Below, piece after piece: positions 30,952 to 39,542 of a DNA stretch of 64,000 nucleotides. How positions within the stretch are numbered: the first letter of the stretch is position 1; every line of letters starts with the position of its first letter. This DNA is from Chelativorans xinjiangensis (GTDB lineage: Bacteria; Pseudomonadota; Alphaproteobacteria; Rhizobiales; Rhizobiaceae): NCBI RefSeq assembly GCF_009812055.1, contig NZ_WQNH01000003.1, positions 124,001 through 188,000 of the forward strand, given 5' to 3'. Made by a program: the position numbers and the translations under genes. Under the pieces are notes generated by a model. The model did not search any database. It was given only the letters and a program-made list of their open reading frames with translations, and was not told the origin of the DNA.

Positions 30952-32757
30952 TTACTCCGCCGCGCCCTTGAACACATCCGCACCCGCCTCGAACTGCAGG
31001 CTTGCGAGCCGTGCATAGATGCCGCCCCGGCCGACCAGCTCGGCGTGCGTGCCTTCCTCTACGATCTTTCCATCCGTCATCACCAGGATGCGGTCGGCTT
31101 TCAGGATCGTCGCCAGCCGGTGCGCGACGACGATGGTGGTCCGCCCCTCCATCAGCCCCTCCAGCGCCTTCTGCACCAGTGTCTCGCTTTCGGCGTCGAG
31201 CGCCGAGGTCGCCTCGTCGAGGAGCAGGATCGGCGCGTCTCGCAGAATGGCCCGGGCGATCGCCAGCCGCTGGCGCTGCCCGCCCGACAGCATCACCCCA
31301 CGCTCGCCCACCTGCGTATCGTAGCCGTCTTCAAGCGCCACGATGAAATCGTGCGCGAGTGCTGCCCGCGCCGCCGCCGCCACCTCTTCCCGGCTCGCGC
31401 CCGGCCGCCCGAAGGCGATGTTTTCCGCCGCGCTCTCGGCGAACACCGTCACGTCCTGCGGCACGATAGCGAGCCGCCCGCGCACCGCTTGCGGGTCCGC
31501 CTTCCTGATGTCGACGCCATCGACCAGCACCTGGCCTTCGACCGGGTCGTAATAGCGCAGAAGCAGCGAGAAGATTGTGCTCTTGCCCGCCCCGGACGGC
31601 CCGACGATGGCCACCGTCTCGCCCGGCGCGACATCGAACGACAATCCGTGCAATGCCGAGCGATCCGGCCGGGAAGGGTAGGAAAAGTTCACGTTGCGGA
31701 AGGAGACGGCACCGCGCGGCGGCGAGGGCATGGCGACAGGCGCCTCCGGCACGGCAATCGCCGGCTCCTCGTCCAGAATTTCGCCCATCCGCTCGGCAGC
31801 GCCCGCCGCCTGTGAAAGCTCGCCCCACACCTCCGACAACGCGCCCAGCGCCCCGGCCGCCAGCACCGCGTAGAGCAGGAACTGGCCGAGCGTGCCGGCG
31901 GTCATGGTGCCGGCGAGGACGTCGTGCGAGCCGACCCACAGCACCGCGACCACGGAGGTGAAGGTGGTGAAGATGGCGAAGAAGGTAAGGAAGGAGCGCG
32001 CGAAGATGGAGGAGCGCGCCGCCGCGAACGCTGCCTCCACCGCCGCGCCGAATCGCGCCCTCACGCTTTTCTCGCTGGTGAATGCCTGCAGCACCCGCAC
32101 GGCGCCGATCTGCTCGCTCGCATAGGCCGTCGCCTCCGCCAGCGTATCCTGCGCGCGCCTCGCTCGCCGCCGGACCGAGCGGCCGAAAGCGACGAGCGGC
32201 AGGACGATGAAAGGAATGGCAACGACAACCAGCAGCGAAAGGCGCGGGCTCGTGATCACCATCATCGCCAGGGCACCCAGCCCCATGATGGTGTTGCGGA
32301 GCGCCAGCGAGGCGGTTGCGCCGACCGCGGATTTGATCTGCGTGGCGTCGGCAGTCAGCCGCGACACGATCTCCCCAGACTGCGCACGGTCGAAGAAAGC
32401 CGGTGAAAGGCGCGTGAGATGGGCAAAGACATCGCGCCTCAGGTCGGCCACCACCCGCTCACCGAGCGTAACGACGAAATAGTACCGGCAGGCCGAGGCC
32501 ACCGCCAGCACGGCGGCCACGACGATCAGCATGGAGAAATAGTTGGCGATGAAGGTGCTGTCGGCTTCCGAAAAACCGTGATCGATCATCCGCCTGACGG
32601 CCAGTGGCAGCGTCAGCGTGGCGGCCGCCGCAAGAAGCAGGAACAGGCAGGCGCCGACGACGAGGCCGCGATAGCGGCCAACATACGGCGCCAGGCGCCA
32701 GAGCGGATGGAGCGAGCGCCGCGCCTTCCCGTCCGATCCCGCACTGATCTCTGCCAT
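30952..32757 (-). CDS. ABC exporter, fused permease and ATPase
   Basis: A 601-residue half-transporter of the MsbA/ABCB type: six transmembrane helices (about 25-310), then an ATPase domain with Walker A GPSGAGKST, signature LSGGQRQRLA and Walker B ILLLDEATSALD. It would act as a homodimer exporting lipid or drug-like compounds; the substrate is unknown. ATG at 32757 is chosen since GGAGGGG sits 7 bases ahead; a GTG six codons earlier would overlap that site. It is divergent from rpmE. Confidence 0.9.
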   Translation of the reverse strand: MAEISAGSDGKARRSLHPLWRLAPYVGRYRGLVVGACLFLLLAAAATLTLPLAVRRMIDHGFSEADSTFIANYFSMLIVVAAVLAVASACRYYFVVTLGERVVADLRRDVFAHLTRLSPAFFDRAQSGEIVSRLTADATQIKSAVGATASLALRNTIMGLGALAMMVITSPRLSLLVVVAIPFIVLPLVAFGRSVRRRARRAQDTLAEATAYASEQIGAVRVLQAFTSEKSVRARFGAAVEAAFAAARSSIFARSFLTFFAIFTTFTSVVAVLWVGSHDVLAGTMTAGTLGQFLLYAVLAAGALGALSEVWGELSQAAGAAERMGEILDEEPAIAVPEAPVAMPSPPRGAVSFRNVNFSYPSRPDRSALHGLSFDVAPGETVAIVGPSGAGKSTIFSLLLRYYDPVEGQVLVDGVDIRKADPQAVRGRLAIVPQDVTVFAESAAENIAFGRPGASREEVAAAARAALAHDFIVALEDGYDTQVGERGVMLSGGQRQRLAIARAILRDAPILLLDEATSALDAESETLVQKALEGLMEGRTTIVVAHRLATILKADRILVMTDGKIVEEGTHAELVGRGGIYARLASLQFEAGADVFKGAAE

Positions 32758-32951
32758 GACATGCCCCTCCGGCACCCGTCGAAGATTCGAACGGTGCCGG
32801 CCTTGTGTCCATCGGGCGCCTGATGTATAGGCACGCGAACCTTTTCGAAGCCGTAGCGGTCAATGGCCGCGGCTTCAAGTTTTCAGCATGGGCGAGATTG
32901 CCGCAGCGCAAGTGCAGCGCCTAAATGCGGACGCAGATTCAGGACAGACCG

Positions 32952-33173
32952 ATGAAAGCCGACATTCATCCCAACTACCACATGATCAAGGTCGTCATGA
33001 CGGACGGCACCGAATTCGAGACGCGCTCGACCTGGGGCAAGGAGGGCGACACGCTGCAGCTCGACATCGACCCCACCACGCACCCCGCCTGGACCGGCGG
33101 CGCGCAGACGCTGGTGGACCGCGGCGGCCGCGTCTCCCGCTTCAAGAAGCGCTACGAGGGCCTGGGCATCTAA
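32952..33173 (+). CDS. rpmE: 50S ribosomal protein L31
   Basis: A 73-residue L31 with the N-terminal [10 protein letters not shown] and C-terminal [14 protein letters not shown] blocks of the family. The four zinc-binding cysteines found in E. coli RpmE are absent, so this is the zinc-free form. The open frame extends nine codons upstream but the family start is clear, with AGGACAG ahead. A strong terminator follows at 33195-33222. Confidence 0.96.
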   Translation: MKADIHPNYHMIKVVMTDGTEFETRSTWGKEGDTLQLDIDPTTHPAWTGGAQTLVDRGGRVSRFKKRYEGLGI

Positions 33174-33194
33174 GCCCCGCCTTCACGGAAAACG

Positions 33195-33222
33195 AAAAAG
33201 CCCGCCGTTCGGCGGGCTTTTT
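33195..33222 (+). terminator. Intrinsic terminator after rpmE
   Basis: 8-bp GC stem GCCCGCCG/CGGCGGGC with a 2-nt apex, flanked by AAAAA (33195-33199) and TTTTT (33218-33222). It can serve rpmE on the plus strand and the convergent CxxC-protein gene on the minus strand. Confidence 0.93.
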
Positions 33223-33223
33223 G

Positions 33224-33517
33224 TTATCCGGCCGCGGGGCGCTCTTTGTCTAGATGCCCCATGTCACGTTCGGGATCGATCAGATCGCGCACGCGCCGCT
33301 TGAGTTCGGCCGCGTCGGGAAAGCCGCCGTCGCGCTTGCGCTCCCAGATGAGTTCGCCGTCGCAATGGACCTCGAAGATACCGCCGGTGCCAGGCTTCAG
33401 CGTCACTTCGGCCAATTCCGTGGAGAAGGTGGATAGCAGTTCCTGCGCCATCCAGCCGGCGCGCAGCAGCCAATGGCACTGGGAGCAATAGGCGATGGTC
33501 ACGCGGTGATCGGTCAT
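33224..33517 (-). CDS. SelT/SelW/SelH-family redox protein
   Basis: A small 97-residue thioredoxin-like protein of the Rdx family. The CxxC motif is CSQC (about residues 11-14 in YCSQCHWLLRAGW), and TLKPGTGGIFEV is typical of the family, whose other members carry selenocysteine. ATG at 33517 is used because GAGGAG is 6 bases ahead; the ATG two codons earlier would abut it. It lies 10 bp after the yebC gene, probably co-transcribed. Confidence 0.85.
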   Translation of the reverse strand: MTDHRVTIAYCSQCHWLLRAGWMAQELLSTFSTELAEVTLKPGTGGIFEVHCDGELIWERKRDGGFPDAAELKRRVRDLIDPERDMGHLDKERPAAG

Positions 33518-33527
33518 GCCCATCTCC

Positions 33528-34277
33528 TCAGGCCGCGCTCAGCTTGGCGAGGGTCTCGTCGTCGACCTCGAAGTTGGCGTAGACGTTCTGCACGTCGTCG
33601 TCGTCCTCGAGTGCGGCGATCAGCCTCAACACGGACTGCGCGCGATCCTCGTCCACCGGTGTGCCGGTCTGCGGCCGCCACACCGCCTTTATCAATTCCG
33701 CTTCGCCGAGCGCTTTTTCCAGTGTCGTGGTCACGTCGCCGATATCCTCGAATACGCAGGTGATCACATGGCCGTTGTCGTCCGACTGCACGTCCTCGGC
33801 GCCGGCCTCGATCGCCGCTTCCATCACCTTGTCGGCGTCGCCGGCCCCCGCCGGATAGACGATCTCGCCCACCCGGTCGAACATGAAGGACACCGAGCCG
33901 GTCTCCCCCAATGACCCGCCGGCCTTGGTGAAGGCGGCGCGCACGTTGGAGGCGGTGCGGTTGCGGTTGTCGGTAAGCGCCTCGACGATCACCGCCACGC
34001 CGCCTGGCCCATAGCCCTCGTAGCGCACTTCCTCGTAGTTCTCCGCGTCGCCACCCGTGGCCTTCTTGATGGCCCGTTCGATATTGTCCTTGGGCATCGA
34101 TTGTGCCTTGGCGTTCTGCACGGCAAGCCGCAGACGCGGGTTCATGTCCGGGTCGGGCAAGCCGGACTTGGCGGCGACGGTGATCTCGCGCGCCAGCTTG
34201 GAAAAGACCTTCGACCGCGCCGCGTCCTGGCGGCCCTTGCGGTGCATGATGTTCTTGAACTGGGAATGGCCGGCCAT
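33528..34277 (-). CDS. yebC: YebC/PmpR family transcriptional regulator
   Basis: A 249-residue member of the YebC (TACO1) family. The N-terminal [19 protein letters not shown] block and the [20 protein letters not shown] core are nearly invariant. Members act as DNA-binding regulators or, as shown for TACO1 and YebC2, help ribosomes with proline runs. The start has AAGGAG ahead; upstream in-frame codons are not conserved. Confidence 0.95.
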   Translation of the reverse strand: MAGHSQFKNIMHRKGRQDAARSKVFSKLAREITVAAKSGLPDPDMNPRLRLAVQNAKAQSMPKDNIERAIKKATGGDAENYEEVRYEGYGPGGVAVIVEALTDNRNRTASNVRAAFTKAGGSLGETGSVSFMFDRVGEIVYPAGAGDADKVMEAAIEAGAEDVQSDDNGHVITCVFEDIGDVTTTLEKALGEAELIKAVWRPQTGTPVDEDRAQSVLRLIAALEDDDDVQNVYANFEVDDETLAKLSAA

Positions 34278-34458
34278 GGGGCTCCTTCGTCGGAATATTC
34301 CTGCGCTTTCACGGATTGGCGGCCTTATAGTGAAATTGGCCGGCAACGTCCAGAAGGCGCGACGGCGTGCGTCCTCACGCAATGGTTACGGCGCCCTCCG
34401 TGGCGGGAGGCGCCATCATCGGTTAGGATGCCGGCCTTGCCGATCCCGGGAGATGCCG

Positions 34459-35253
34459 ATGTCCGCCTTCCGCCTGATTGCTTCTATGTTCGCCTTTCTT
34501 CTGATGCCGTTCGCCGCCCATGCGCAGGAGACGCGGCCCAGCACCTGCCTCGCCATGGCCAAGGCACTGCCGAATGTGACCTTCGTCAGCCTCCAGCCGG
34601 CAGCCGGCGAGGAGGTGTCGATCACCTATGCCGGCCATTCCACCTATGTCATCGAAACGCCGGCCGGCGTGACGATCGCCACGGACTTTTCCGGCGCCTA
34701 TGGCACACGCCCGACGCCGCGTGTGGTGACCATGAACAAGGCGCACTCCACCCATTTCACGTCCACTCCCGATCCGGCGATCGAGCACGTGCTGACGGGG
34801 TGGAACCCCGACGGCGGGCCGATCGAACACTCCCTGCTGGTCGACGACGTCTACATCCGCAACGTGACGACCGACATCAACCGCTTCGGCGTGATGGAAG
34901 AGGACGGCAACTCGATCTTCATCTTCGAGGTCGCCGGCCTGTGCATCGGCCATCTGGGCCACCTGCACCATCGCCTCGAAGACTCCCACTATGCCGCGAT
35001 TGGCCGGCTCGACGTGGTGATGGTGCCGGTGGACGGCGGGCTCACCATGTCGCTCGACGGCATGAGCGAGATCGCGCGGCGGCTGTCGTCCTCGGTCATC
35101 TTGCCGATGCACCGCCACGCCACGCCGTTAGACTCCTTCACCCGGCGCATGGGCGAAGGCTTCGACCTCGACTTCCGCGATTCCCGCTCTCTCACCGTCT
35201 CGCTGACGACGCTGCCGCGCCGGCCGACGATTATCGTGCTCGAAGGGGTGTAG
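34459..35253 (+). CDS. Exported metallo-beta-lactamase-fold hydrolase
   Basis: A 264-residue protein with a signal peptide (about 1-23, FAAHAQ) and an MBL-like fold: YAGHSTYVIET, a GHLGHLHHRL metal-binding segment and LPMHRHATPL. The first His motif is HSTH rather than HxHxDH, so metal ligation may be atypical. The ATG preceded by GGGAG at 6 bases is chosen over one two codons earlier. Substrate unknown; it converges with the TerC-family gene. Confidence 0.8.
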   Translation: MSAFRLIASMFAFLLMPFAAHAQETRPSTCLAMAKALPNVTFVSLQPAAGEEVSITYAGHSTYVIETPAGVTIATDFSGAYGTRPTPRVVTMNKAHSTHFTSTPDPAIEHVLTGWNPDGGPIEHSLLVDDVYIRNVTTDINRFGVMEEDGNSIFIFEVAGLCIGHLGHLHHRLEDSHYAAIGRLDVVMVPVDGGLTMSLDGMSEIARRLSSSVILPMHRHATPLDSFTRRMGEGFDLDFRDSRSLTVSLTTLPRRPTIIVLEGV

Positions 35254-35257
35254 CGTC

Positions 35258-36025
35258 TCACGCCTCTTCCTCCCGCACCGCCTTCTGGCGCGCGCGCTTG
35301 CGTCGCGCCATCATGTTGAGCGCCTCGACCATCGCCGAGAAGCCCATGGCAACGTAGATATAGCCCTTGGGCACATGGAAGCCGAAGCCGTCGGCGATCA
35401 GCGTCATGCCGATCATCAGAAGGAAGCCGAGCGCCAGCATGACCACTGTCGGGTTGGCGGCAATGAAGCGTGACAGCGGTTCGGCCGCCAGGAGCATGAC
35501 GGTGACGGCCGCAATGACGGCGATGAACATGATGGCGATCTCGTCGGTCATGCCGACGGCGGTGATGATGGAATCGATGGAGAAGACGAGGTCGAGCAGC
35601 AAGATCTGCACGATCGCCCCGCCTATCGACATCGTCACCACGCCGCCCATCATGTTTTCCTTCGGATCTCCCGGATCGACCGAGTGGTGGATTTCCTTCG
35701 TCGCTTTCCAGACCAGGAACAGCCCGCCGGCGATCAGGATGAGGTCGCGCCAGGAAAAGCCGTGGTCGAAAAGCGTAAACAGCGGCGCGGTGAGCTGGAC
35801 GATGTAGGAGATGGTGGCGAGCAGCGCCAGCCTCAGGATGAGCGCCGCGCTGATGCCCAGCCGGCGGGCAAACGCCTGGCGCGCCTTAGGCAGCTTGTTG
35901 GTGAGAATGGAGATGAAGATCAGGTTGTCGATGCCGAGGACGATCTCCAGGACGACAAGGGTCACCAGCGCGACCCAGCCCTCGGGATTTGACACGAATG
36001 CGAAGTGGGAAATGAGCCAGTCCAT
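35258..36025 (-). CDS. TerC-family membrane protein
   Basis: A 255-residue protein with seven to eight transmembrane helices. The TerC motifs [13 protein letters not shown] (first) and [14 protein letters not shown] (second) carry the paired aspartates thought to bind metal. Relatives export manganese or are linked to tellurite resistance. I looked for a yybP-ykoY manganese riboswitch in the 67-bp gap upstream and see none. Confidence 0.9.
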   Translation of the reverse strand: MDWLISHFAFVSNPEGWVALVTLVVLEIVLGIDNLIFISILTNKLPKARQAFARRLGISAALILRLALLATISYIVQLTAPLFTLFDHGFSWRDLILIAGGLFLVWKATKEIHHSVDPGDPKENMMGGVVTMSIGGAIVQILLLDLVFSIDSIITAVGMTDEIAIMFIAVIAAVTVMLLAAEPLSRFIAANPTVVMLALGFLLMIGMTLIADGFGFHVPKGYIYVAMGFSAMVEALNMMARRKRARQKAVREEEA

Positions 36026-36092
36026 GGCGGCAACCGTCTCTCTTTATGAAAAGGCAAAAGCCTCGCACAGGTAGGGCCGCCTCCCTCTCCCG

Positions 36093-36917
36093 TCAACGCC
36101 AGAAGGCGGGGATCGTCTCCTCCAGCCTCGGACCCAGCCTGAGGGGCGCTATCTTTTCCGCAAGTCCGGTACGGTCGGAGATTTCCAGGCCGACACCGCA
36201 CAGCGTCGCCGGCCCCGTCGCCGCCTCGAAGCGCCCCTTGGGCACCTTGGCGATGAAGCGGTTGAGCGGCTCCTCCTTTTCCATCCCCAGCGAGGAATCG
36301 TAGTCGCCGCACATGCCGGCGTCGGAGATATAGGCCGTGCCGCCATTGAGGATCTGATGGTCCGCCGTCGGCTGATGCGTGTGGGTACCGATCACCGCGC
36401 TCACCCGCCCATCGACGAAATGGCCGAAGCACATCTTCTCCGACGTCGCCTCGGCGTGAAAATCGATCAGCACGGCGTCCGCCTGCTCGCCGAGAGGGCA
36501 CGCGGCCAGCTCCTCCTCGGCCGCGCGAAAGGGGTCGTCCAGATCGGGATGCATGAAGACGCGGCCCATGATGTTTGCCACCAGCACGCGTGCGCCGTTC
36601 CTGGCAATGAAAAGCCCCGAGCCCCGGCCCGGCGTGCCCTTGGGGAAGTTGGCCGGCCTTAAGAAACGCTCTTCATAGGGGGCAAAGCTCAGTGCCTCGC
36701 GCTGATCCCAGACATGGTTGCCCGTGGTCACCACGTCGGCGCCGGCGTTGAGCGTTTCGCGGAAGATCTCCTCGGTGATACCGAAGCCGCCCGCCGCGTT
36801 CTCGCCGTTCACAACCACGAAATCGATGTTGAAGTCGGAGATCATACCGGGCAGTTTTTGCCAAACCGCTGTGCGGCCGGACCGCCCGACCATGTCGCCA
36901 AGGAAAAGAAGTCGCAT
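36093..36917 (-). CDS. YmdB-family metallophosphoesterase
   Basis: A 274-residue phosphodiesterase of the TIGR00282/YmdB family. Metal ligands are visible in LFLGDMVGRSGR (Asp8), VVVNGENAAGG, TTGNHVWD, FHAEATSEK and GTHTHQPTAD. Bacillus YmdB cleaves 2',3'-cyclic nucleotides and affects biofilm formation. It starts 9 bp after fau ends, so it belongs to the fau transcription unit. Confidence 0.93.
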   Translation of the reverse strand: MRLLFLGDMVGRSGRTAVWQKLPGMISDFNIDFVVVNGENAAGGFGITEEIFRETLNAGADVVTTGNHVWDQREALSFAPYEERFLRPANFPKGTPGRGSGLFIARNGARVLVANIMGRVFMHPDLDDPFRAAEEELAACPLGEQADAVLIDFHAEATSEKMCFGHFVDGRVSAVIGTHTHQPTADHQILNGGTAYISDAGMCGDYDSSLGMEKEEPLNRFIAKVPKGRFEAATGPATLCGVGLEISDRTGLAEKIAPLRLGPRLEETIPAFWR

Positions 36918-36926
36918 CTCCCGCTC

Positions 36927-37514
36927 TTACAGGGATGGGGGGAAGCGGCGCAAGCCGCTTTCGGTGAGGATTTCCGGAATGACGACGTCGTGCGCCTCGT
37001 CCGGCACCCGGGCCACCTCCTGGCAGTCGAAGGCGATGCCGATGAGACGCAGCGCCGCGCCGTTCTTCTGGATACGCGCGATCGCCCGGTCGTAATAGCC
37101 CGCGCCGTAGCCGATACGGTGGCCGCGCCGGTCGAACGCGGCCAGCGGCACCAGCATCAATTCCGGCTCCAGCACCGCCGCTTCCTCGCCCGGCCCCTGT
37201 GTGCCGAAGCCCATGTCGATGAGCGGCGCCCCGCGCATCAATTCGCGGAAGACGATGGTGGTCTTGTCGAGGATCGCCGGCAGGCAGAGCCGCGCGCCCC
37301 TGTCGCCGAGCGCCGCCATCAGCGGCCGCACGTCGACCTCCGAGCGCATGGGCCAGAAGCCGGACACCACCGCGCCGGGCCTTGGCGCAATCTCCTCCGC
37401 CCACGCGGCAAAGCCCAGCGAAGCCTCGACCCGCCACCTTGGATCGAGCGCATCGCGCCGCGCCAGCGCCTCGCCCCTCAACACCCTCTTCGTCTCACGT
37501 GCCGTCACTGCCAT
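36927..37514 (-). CDS. fau: 5-formyltetrahydrofolate cyclo-ligase
   Basis: Recycles 5-formyl-THF to 5,10-methenyl-THF with ATP. It has 195 residues, with the C-terminal ATP/folate motif RGHRIGYGAGYYDR and the substrate loop FWPMRSEVDVRPL. It is the gene that very commonly follows 6S RNA (E. coli ygfA), and 6S RNA indeed lies 100 bp upstream here. Confidence 0.94.
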   Translation of the reverse strand: MAVTARETKRVLRGEALARRDALDPRWRVEASLGFAAWAEEIAPRPGAVVSGFWPMRSEVDVRPLMAALGDRGARLCLPAILDKTTIVFRELMRGAPLIDMGFGTQGPGEEAAVLEPELMLVPLAAFDRRGHRIGYGAGYYDRAIARIQKNGAALRLIGIAFDCQEVARVPDEAHDVVIPEILTESGLRRFPPSL

Positions 37515-37614
37515 CCGCCGGTCCTCTCAACGCCCGGGACAATAGGGGGCCGTTCGCTCGGCGGGAAGGCCGAGAGACGACATGCAGGCGAAGGAGGGCG
37601 ACAGGGGAGAAGGG

Positions 37615-37773
37615 AAAAGATGCGATCCACGCAACCGATGGAATGTCGATCCCGGGAACCTACAAAGTAGGTGGGCGCCGTATAGCCAAGCCCACGAGCG
37701 AGGCCAGGGACAGCTCCCTTAAGGATCGATAAGGCCCCGGGGATATGATTTCCTGTCGCGAGGCGCAGACCGC
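37615..37773 (-). ncRNA. ssrS: 6S RNA
   Basis: About 159 nt directly upstream of fau. On the minus strand it shows the features of alphaproteobacterial 6S RNA: a small hairpin CCTAC/GTAGG (37659-37663 with 37667-37671), an apical stem (37672-37676 with 37690-37694), and a long-range stem TCGATCC/GGATCGA (37646-37652 with 37723-37729), giving a rod with a central bubble. A TATATT -10 lies at 37780-37785 and a T run near 37615. The ends are estimates. 6S RNA sequesters the housekeeping sigma-factor polymerase. Confidence 0.85.
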
Positions 37774-37837
37774 AGACGCAATATAGGCCGGACGCAGGGG
37801 CCGCGCCAGTGGCAGACGGTTGCAATCGGGTGAATTG

Positions 37838-38059
37838 GGGAGGGCGCGGCGATGGCGGCTCCCCTCCCCCCTTCGACAAGCTCAGGATGGGGAGGGGTAA
37901 GGGGTGGGGGTGGACGCGCTCGGGTGCCGTCGTTGGTGATTGTCTTTTCTCGCCACTACGGATGCGCCGGTGCGCGTCGCCACGACCCCCACCCCTTACC
38001 CCTCCCCATTCTGAGCTTGTCGAAGGGGGGGAGGGGAGTTGCTAGCGCCGCGCCCTCCC
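37838..38059. repeat. Long imperfect palindrome with TTCGACAAGCTCAGG units
   Basis: Two arms of about 74 bp (37838-37911 and 37985-38059) are inverted copies, with 73 bp between them that itself begins and ends with GACGCGC/GCGCGTC. Each arm carries the dispersed unit CCTTCGACAAGCTCAG or its complement, flanked by G- and C-runs. It is an intergenic palindromic repeat that would fold into a long hairpin. No coding frame with bacterial character. Confidence 0.85.
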
Positions 38060-38084
38060 TGACGAAGGACGTGCCTATCCGTTG

Positions 38085-38485
38085 CCGCGCTTCATCCGAA
38101 GCCGGGCTATGTCAAAGAACGTGGGAAGCGGGGCGCGTCTTCGGCACCGCAGGAGGCGCTTTGGGGGCGCCTCAAATAAGGCGCGTCCAACGCGCCCCGC
38201 CGGAGTCTGTCCCGACAGTCGGCCGATCACTCGGGCTTCCCGTTCTTCCCGGCTGCACCCAATTGGGGGCTTTGCCGGGCCGGACGAGAAGCCCTGGCGG
38301 CTTCTCCGCAATGCCGGCAACGCTGTCACCCAGCGCTCCCGGCACCGCCGGCCTGTCGCGGGCCCTCAGGCCTCCGGGTACCGAGCCCGAAGGGAGAGGT
38401 CTCCGCCGCTCTCCCTGATCCCCGGTCCGGACCCGGTTCCCGTAAGAGCGATGGGGACCATGATAAGGGGGCGGCGGGGAGCGTG
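38085..38485. other. Hairpin-dense non-coding segment
   Basis: GC-rich stretch with many perfect stems: 11 bp at 38128-38138/38190-38200, 7 bp at 38153-38159/38167-38173, then GAGAAGCC/GGCTTCTC near 38286-38310 and GGGAGAG/CTCTCCC near 38391-38415. Open frames exist on both strands but look like GC-bias artefacts. It is either a structured RNA or an old repeat; I do not recognise it. The rest of the 37774-38960 gap holds the palindromes listed separately and an A-rich stretch (38486-38600) with no feature I can name. Confidence 0.4.
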
Positions 38486-38665
38486 AATAAAATTGGCGGG
38501 AAAAAAATCAAAAAAGTTGGTCGGAGTGAACGGAAACAATGGGTTGTCGGGAAAGAAAAAATCTTTGTCGCCACATTTTATCCCCGCGCAGGCAAGGCAC
38601 CGCCGGCTGAGGTGAAGGGCGCCCGCCGCCTTTCCAACGCGCGTCATCCCTACCCGCGCGTCATC

Positions 38666-38797
38666 CCACCCGCGCGCGTCATCCCGGAAAGCCGAAGGCT
38701 TGTCCGGGACCCATTCCGTGACTCGTCCACCTTCCGGAATGGGTCCCGGACAGTCTCCGCTTCGCTCCGACTTCCGGGATGACGCGCGCGCGGGTGG
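38666..38797. repeat. CGTCATCCCGGAA-type palindromic repeat
   Basis: Inverted repeat with outer arms CACCCGCGCGCGTCATCCCGGAA-like (38668-38689) and their complement (38772-38796), inner arms around GTCCGGGACCCATTCCG (38701-38717) and CGGAATGGGTCCCGGAC (38735-38751). This family of intergenic palindromes is abundant in alphaproteobacterial chromosomes. Confidence 0.85.
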
Positions 38798-38960
38798 AGT
38801 CGAGATAACGGAGAGAGGAGTGGCGCCCGGCATCGCGGCAGGTGGTGCCCTTGAAGGAAATGACCTTTGTCGGGGGGCCAGGCATAACGGCCGGGCACGA
38901 TTGGTCCTTGCCATTCCCGTGCGTACCGACAAGATCGCCGCGATAAAATTGGGAAGCACG

Positions 38961-39401
38961 ATGTCGGGAATTGTCATTCGCCGGTTTTCAGCCGAAGACC
39001 GTCCGCGCTGGGACGCGCTTTGGCGGGATTACAACGTCTTCTACAAGCGCAGCGTCGAGGATCGCGTGAGCGAGCGCGTGTGGTCACGGCTGCTGGACAA
39101 TGCCGGCGAGCCGTACGGCTTCGCGGCGGAGATAGGCGGCGTGCTGGTGGGCTTTGCCCACTACTTCTTCGTTTTCTCGACCTCCGACTGGAACCCCCGC
39201 TGCTACATGCAGGACTTGTACACAGACCCCGCGGCGCGCGGCCAAGGCATCGGCCGCGCTCTTATCGAGGCCGTCTACGAGGAAGCGGACCGCGAGGGAG
39301 CCGCGCAGACCTATTGGCTGACCCAGGAATTCAACCACACCGCCCGCAAGCTCTATGACCGCGTGGCCAGGCTCACGCCCTTCGTCAAGTATCAGCGGTA
39401 G
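38961..39401 (+). CDS. GNAT N-acetyltransferase
   Basis: A 146-residue Gcn5-related acetyltransferase. The acetyl-CoA loop ARGQGIGRALIEAV (motif A, about residues 92-105) and the preceding CYMQDLYTDP strand are typical. ATG at 38961 has GGGAAG ahead. The acceptor is unknown. It stands alone downstream of the repeat region, and its stop is 7 bp before the left inverted repeat of the LysR/MFS segment. Confidence 0.88.
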   Translation: MSGIVIRRFSAEDRPRWDALWRDYNVFYKRSVEDRVSERVWSRLLDNAGEPYGFAAEIGGVLVGFAHYFFVFSTSDWNPRCYMQDLYTDPAARGQGIGRALIEAVYEEADREGAAQTYWLTQEFNHTARKLYDRVARLTPFVKYQR

Positions 39402-39408
39402 TCGGTAG

Positions 39409-39422
39409 TGTCTCAGTTCGAC
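39409..39422 (+). repeat. Left inverted repeat bounding LysR/MFS segment
   Basis: GTGTCTCAGTTCGA. Its inverse partner at 41860-41873 matches at 13 of 14 positions (11 contiguous). Between them lie only lysR, the MFS gene and short flanks (39423-39542; 41684-41859) without a transposase. It may be the end of a mobile unit. Confidence 0.5.
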
Positions 39423-39542
39423 CTCATCTCGGCCGTTCATGGCAAGGAGTGACGGCCCTGAAAGTAGACCATGCAGGTGGCCGTCGTCATGGATCATATC
39501 TGTCGCAGAAGTCGGGTGCAGAACTGTCGTTTTAATCGGGAT

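Noticed and set aside
36026-36092. Manganese (yybP-ykoY) riboswitch before the TerC-family gene
   Set aside because: The gap is only 67 bp and lacks the paired conserved loops of that riboswitch.
37852-38418. Long open frame (about 188 codons) across the palindrome region
   Set aside because: It reads through a palindromic repeat, has no ribosome site or family resemblance, and competing frames of similar length exist on both strands, as expected from high GC.
38085-38485. RNase P RNA or tmRNA
   Set aside because: The RNase P core GAGGAAAGTCCGGGC and any tmRNA tag reading frame ending in Ala-Ala are absent.
39423-39542. Transposase remnant next to the left inverted repeat
   Set aside because: Short frames here show no recognisable transposase motif; I cannot support a pseudogene call.
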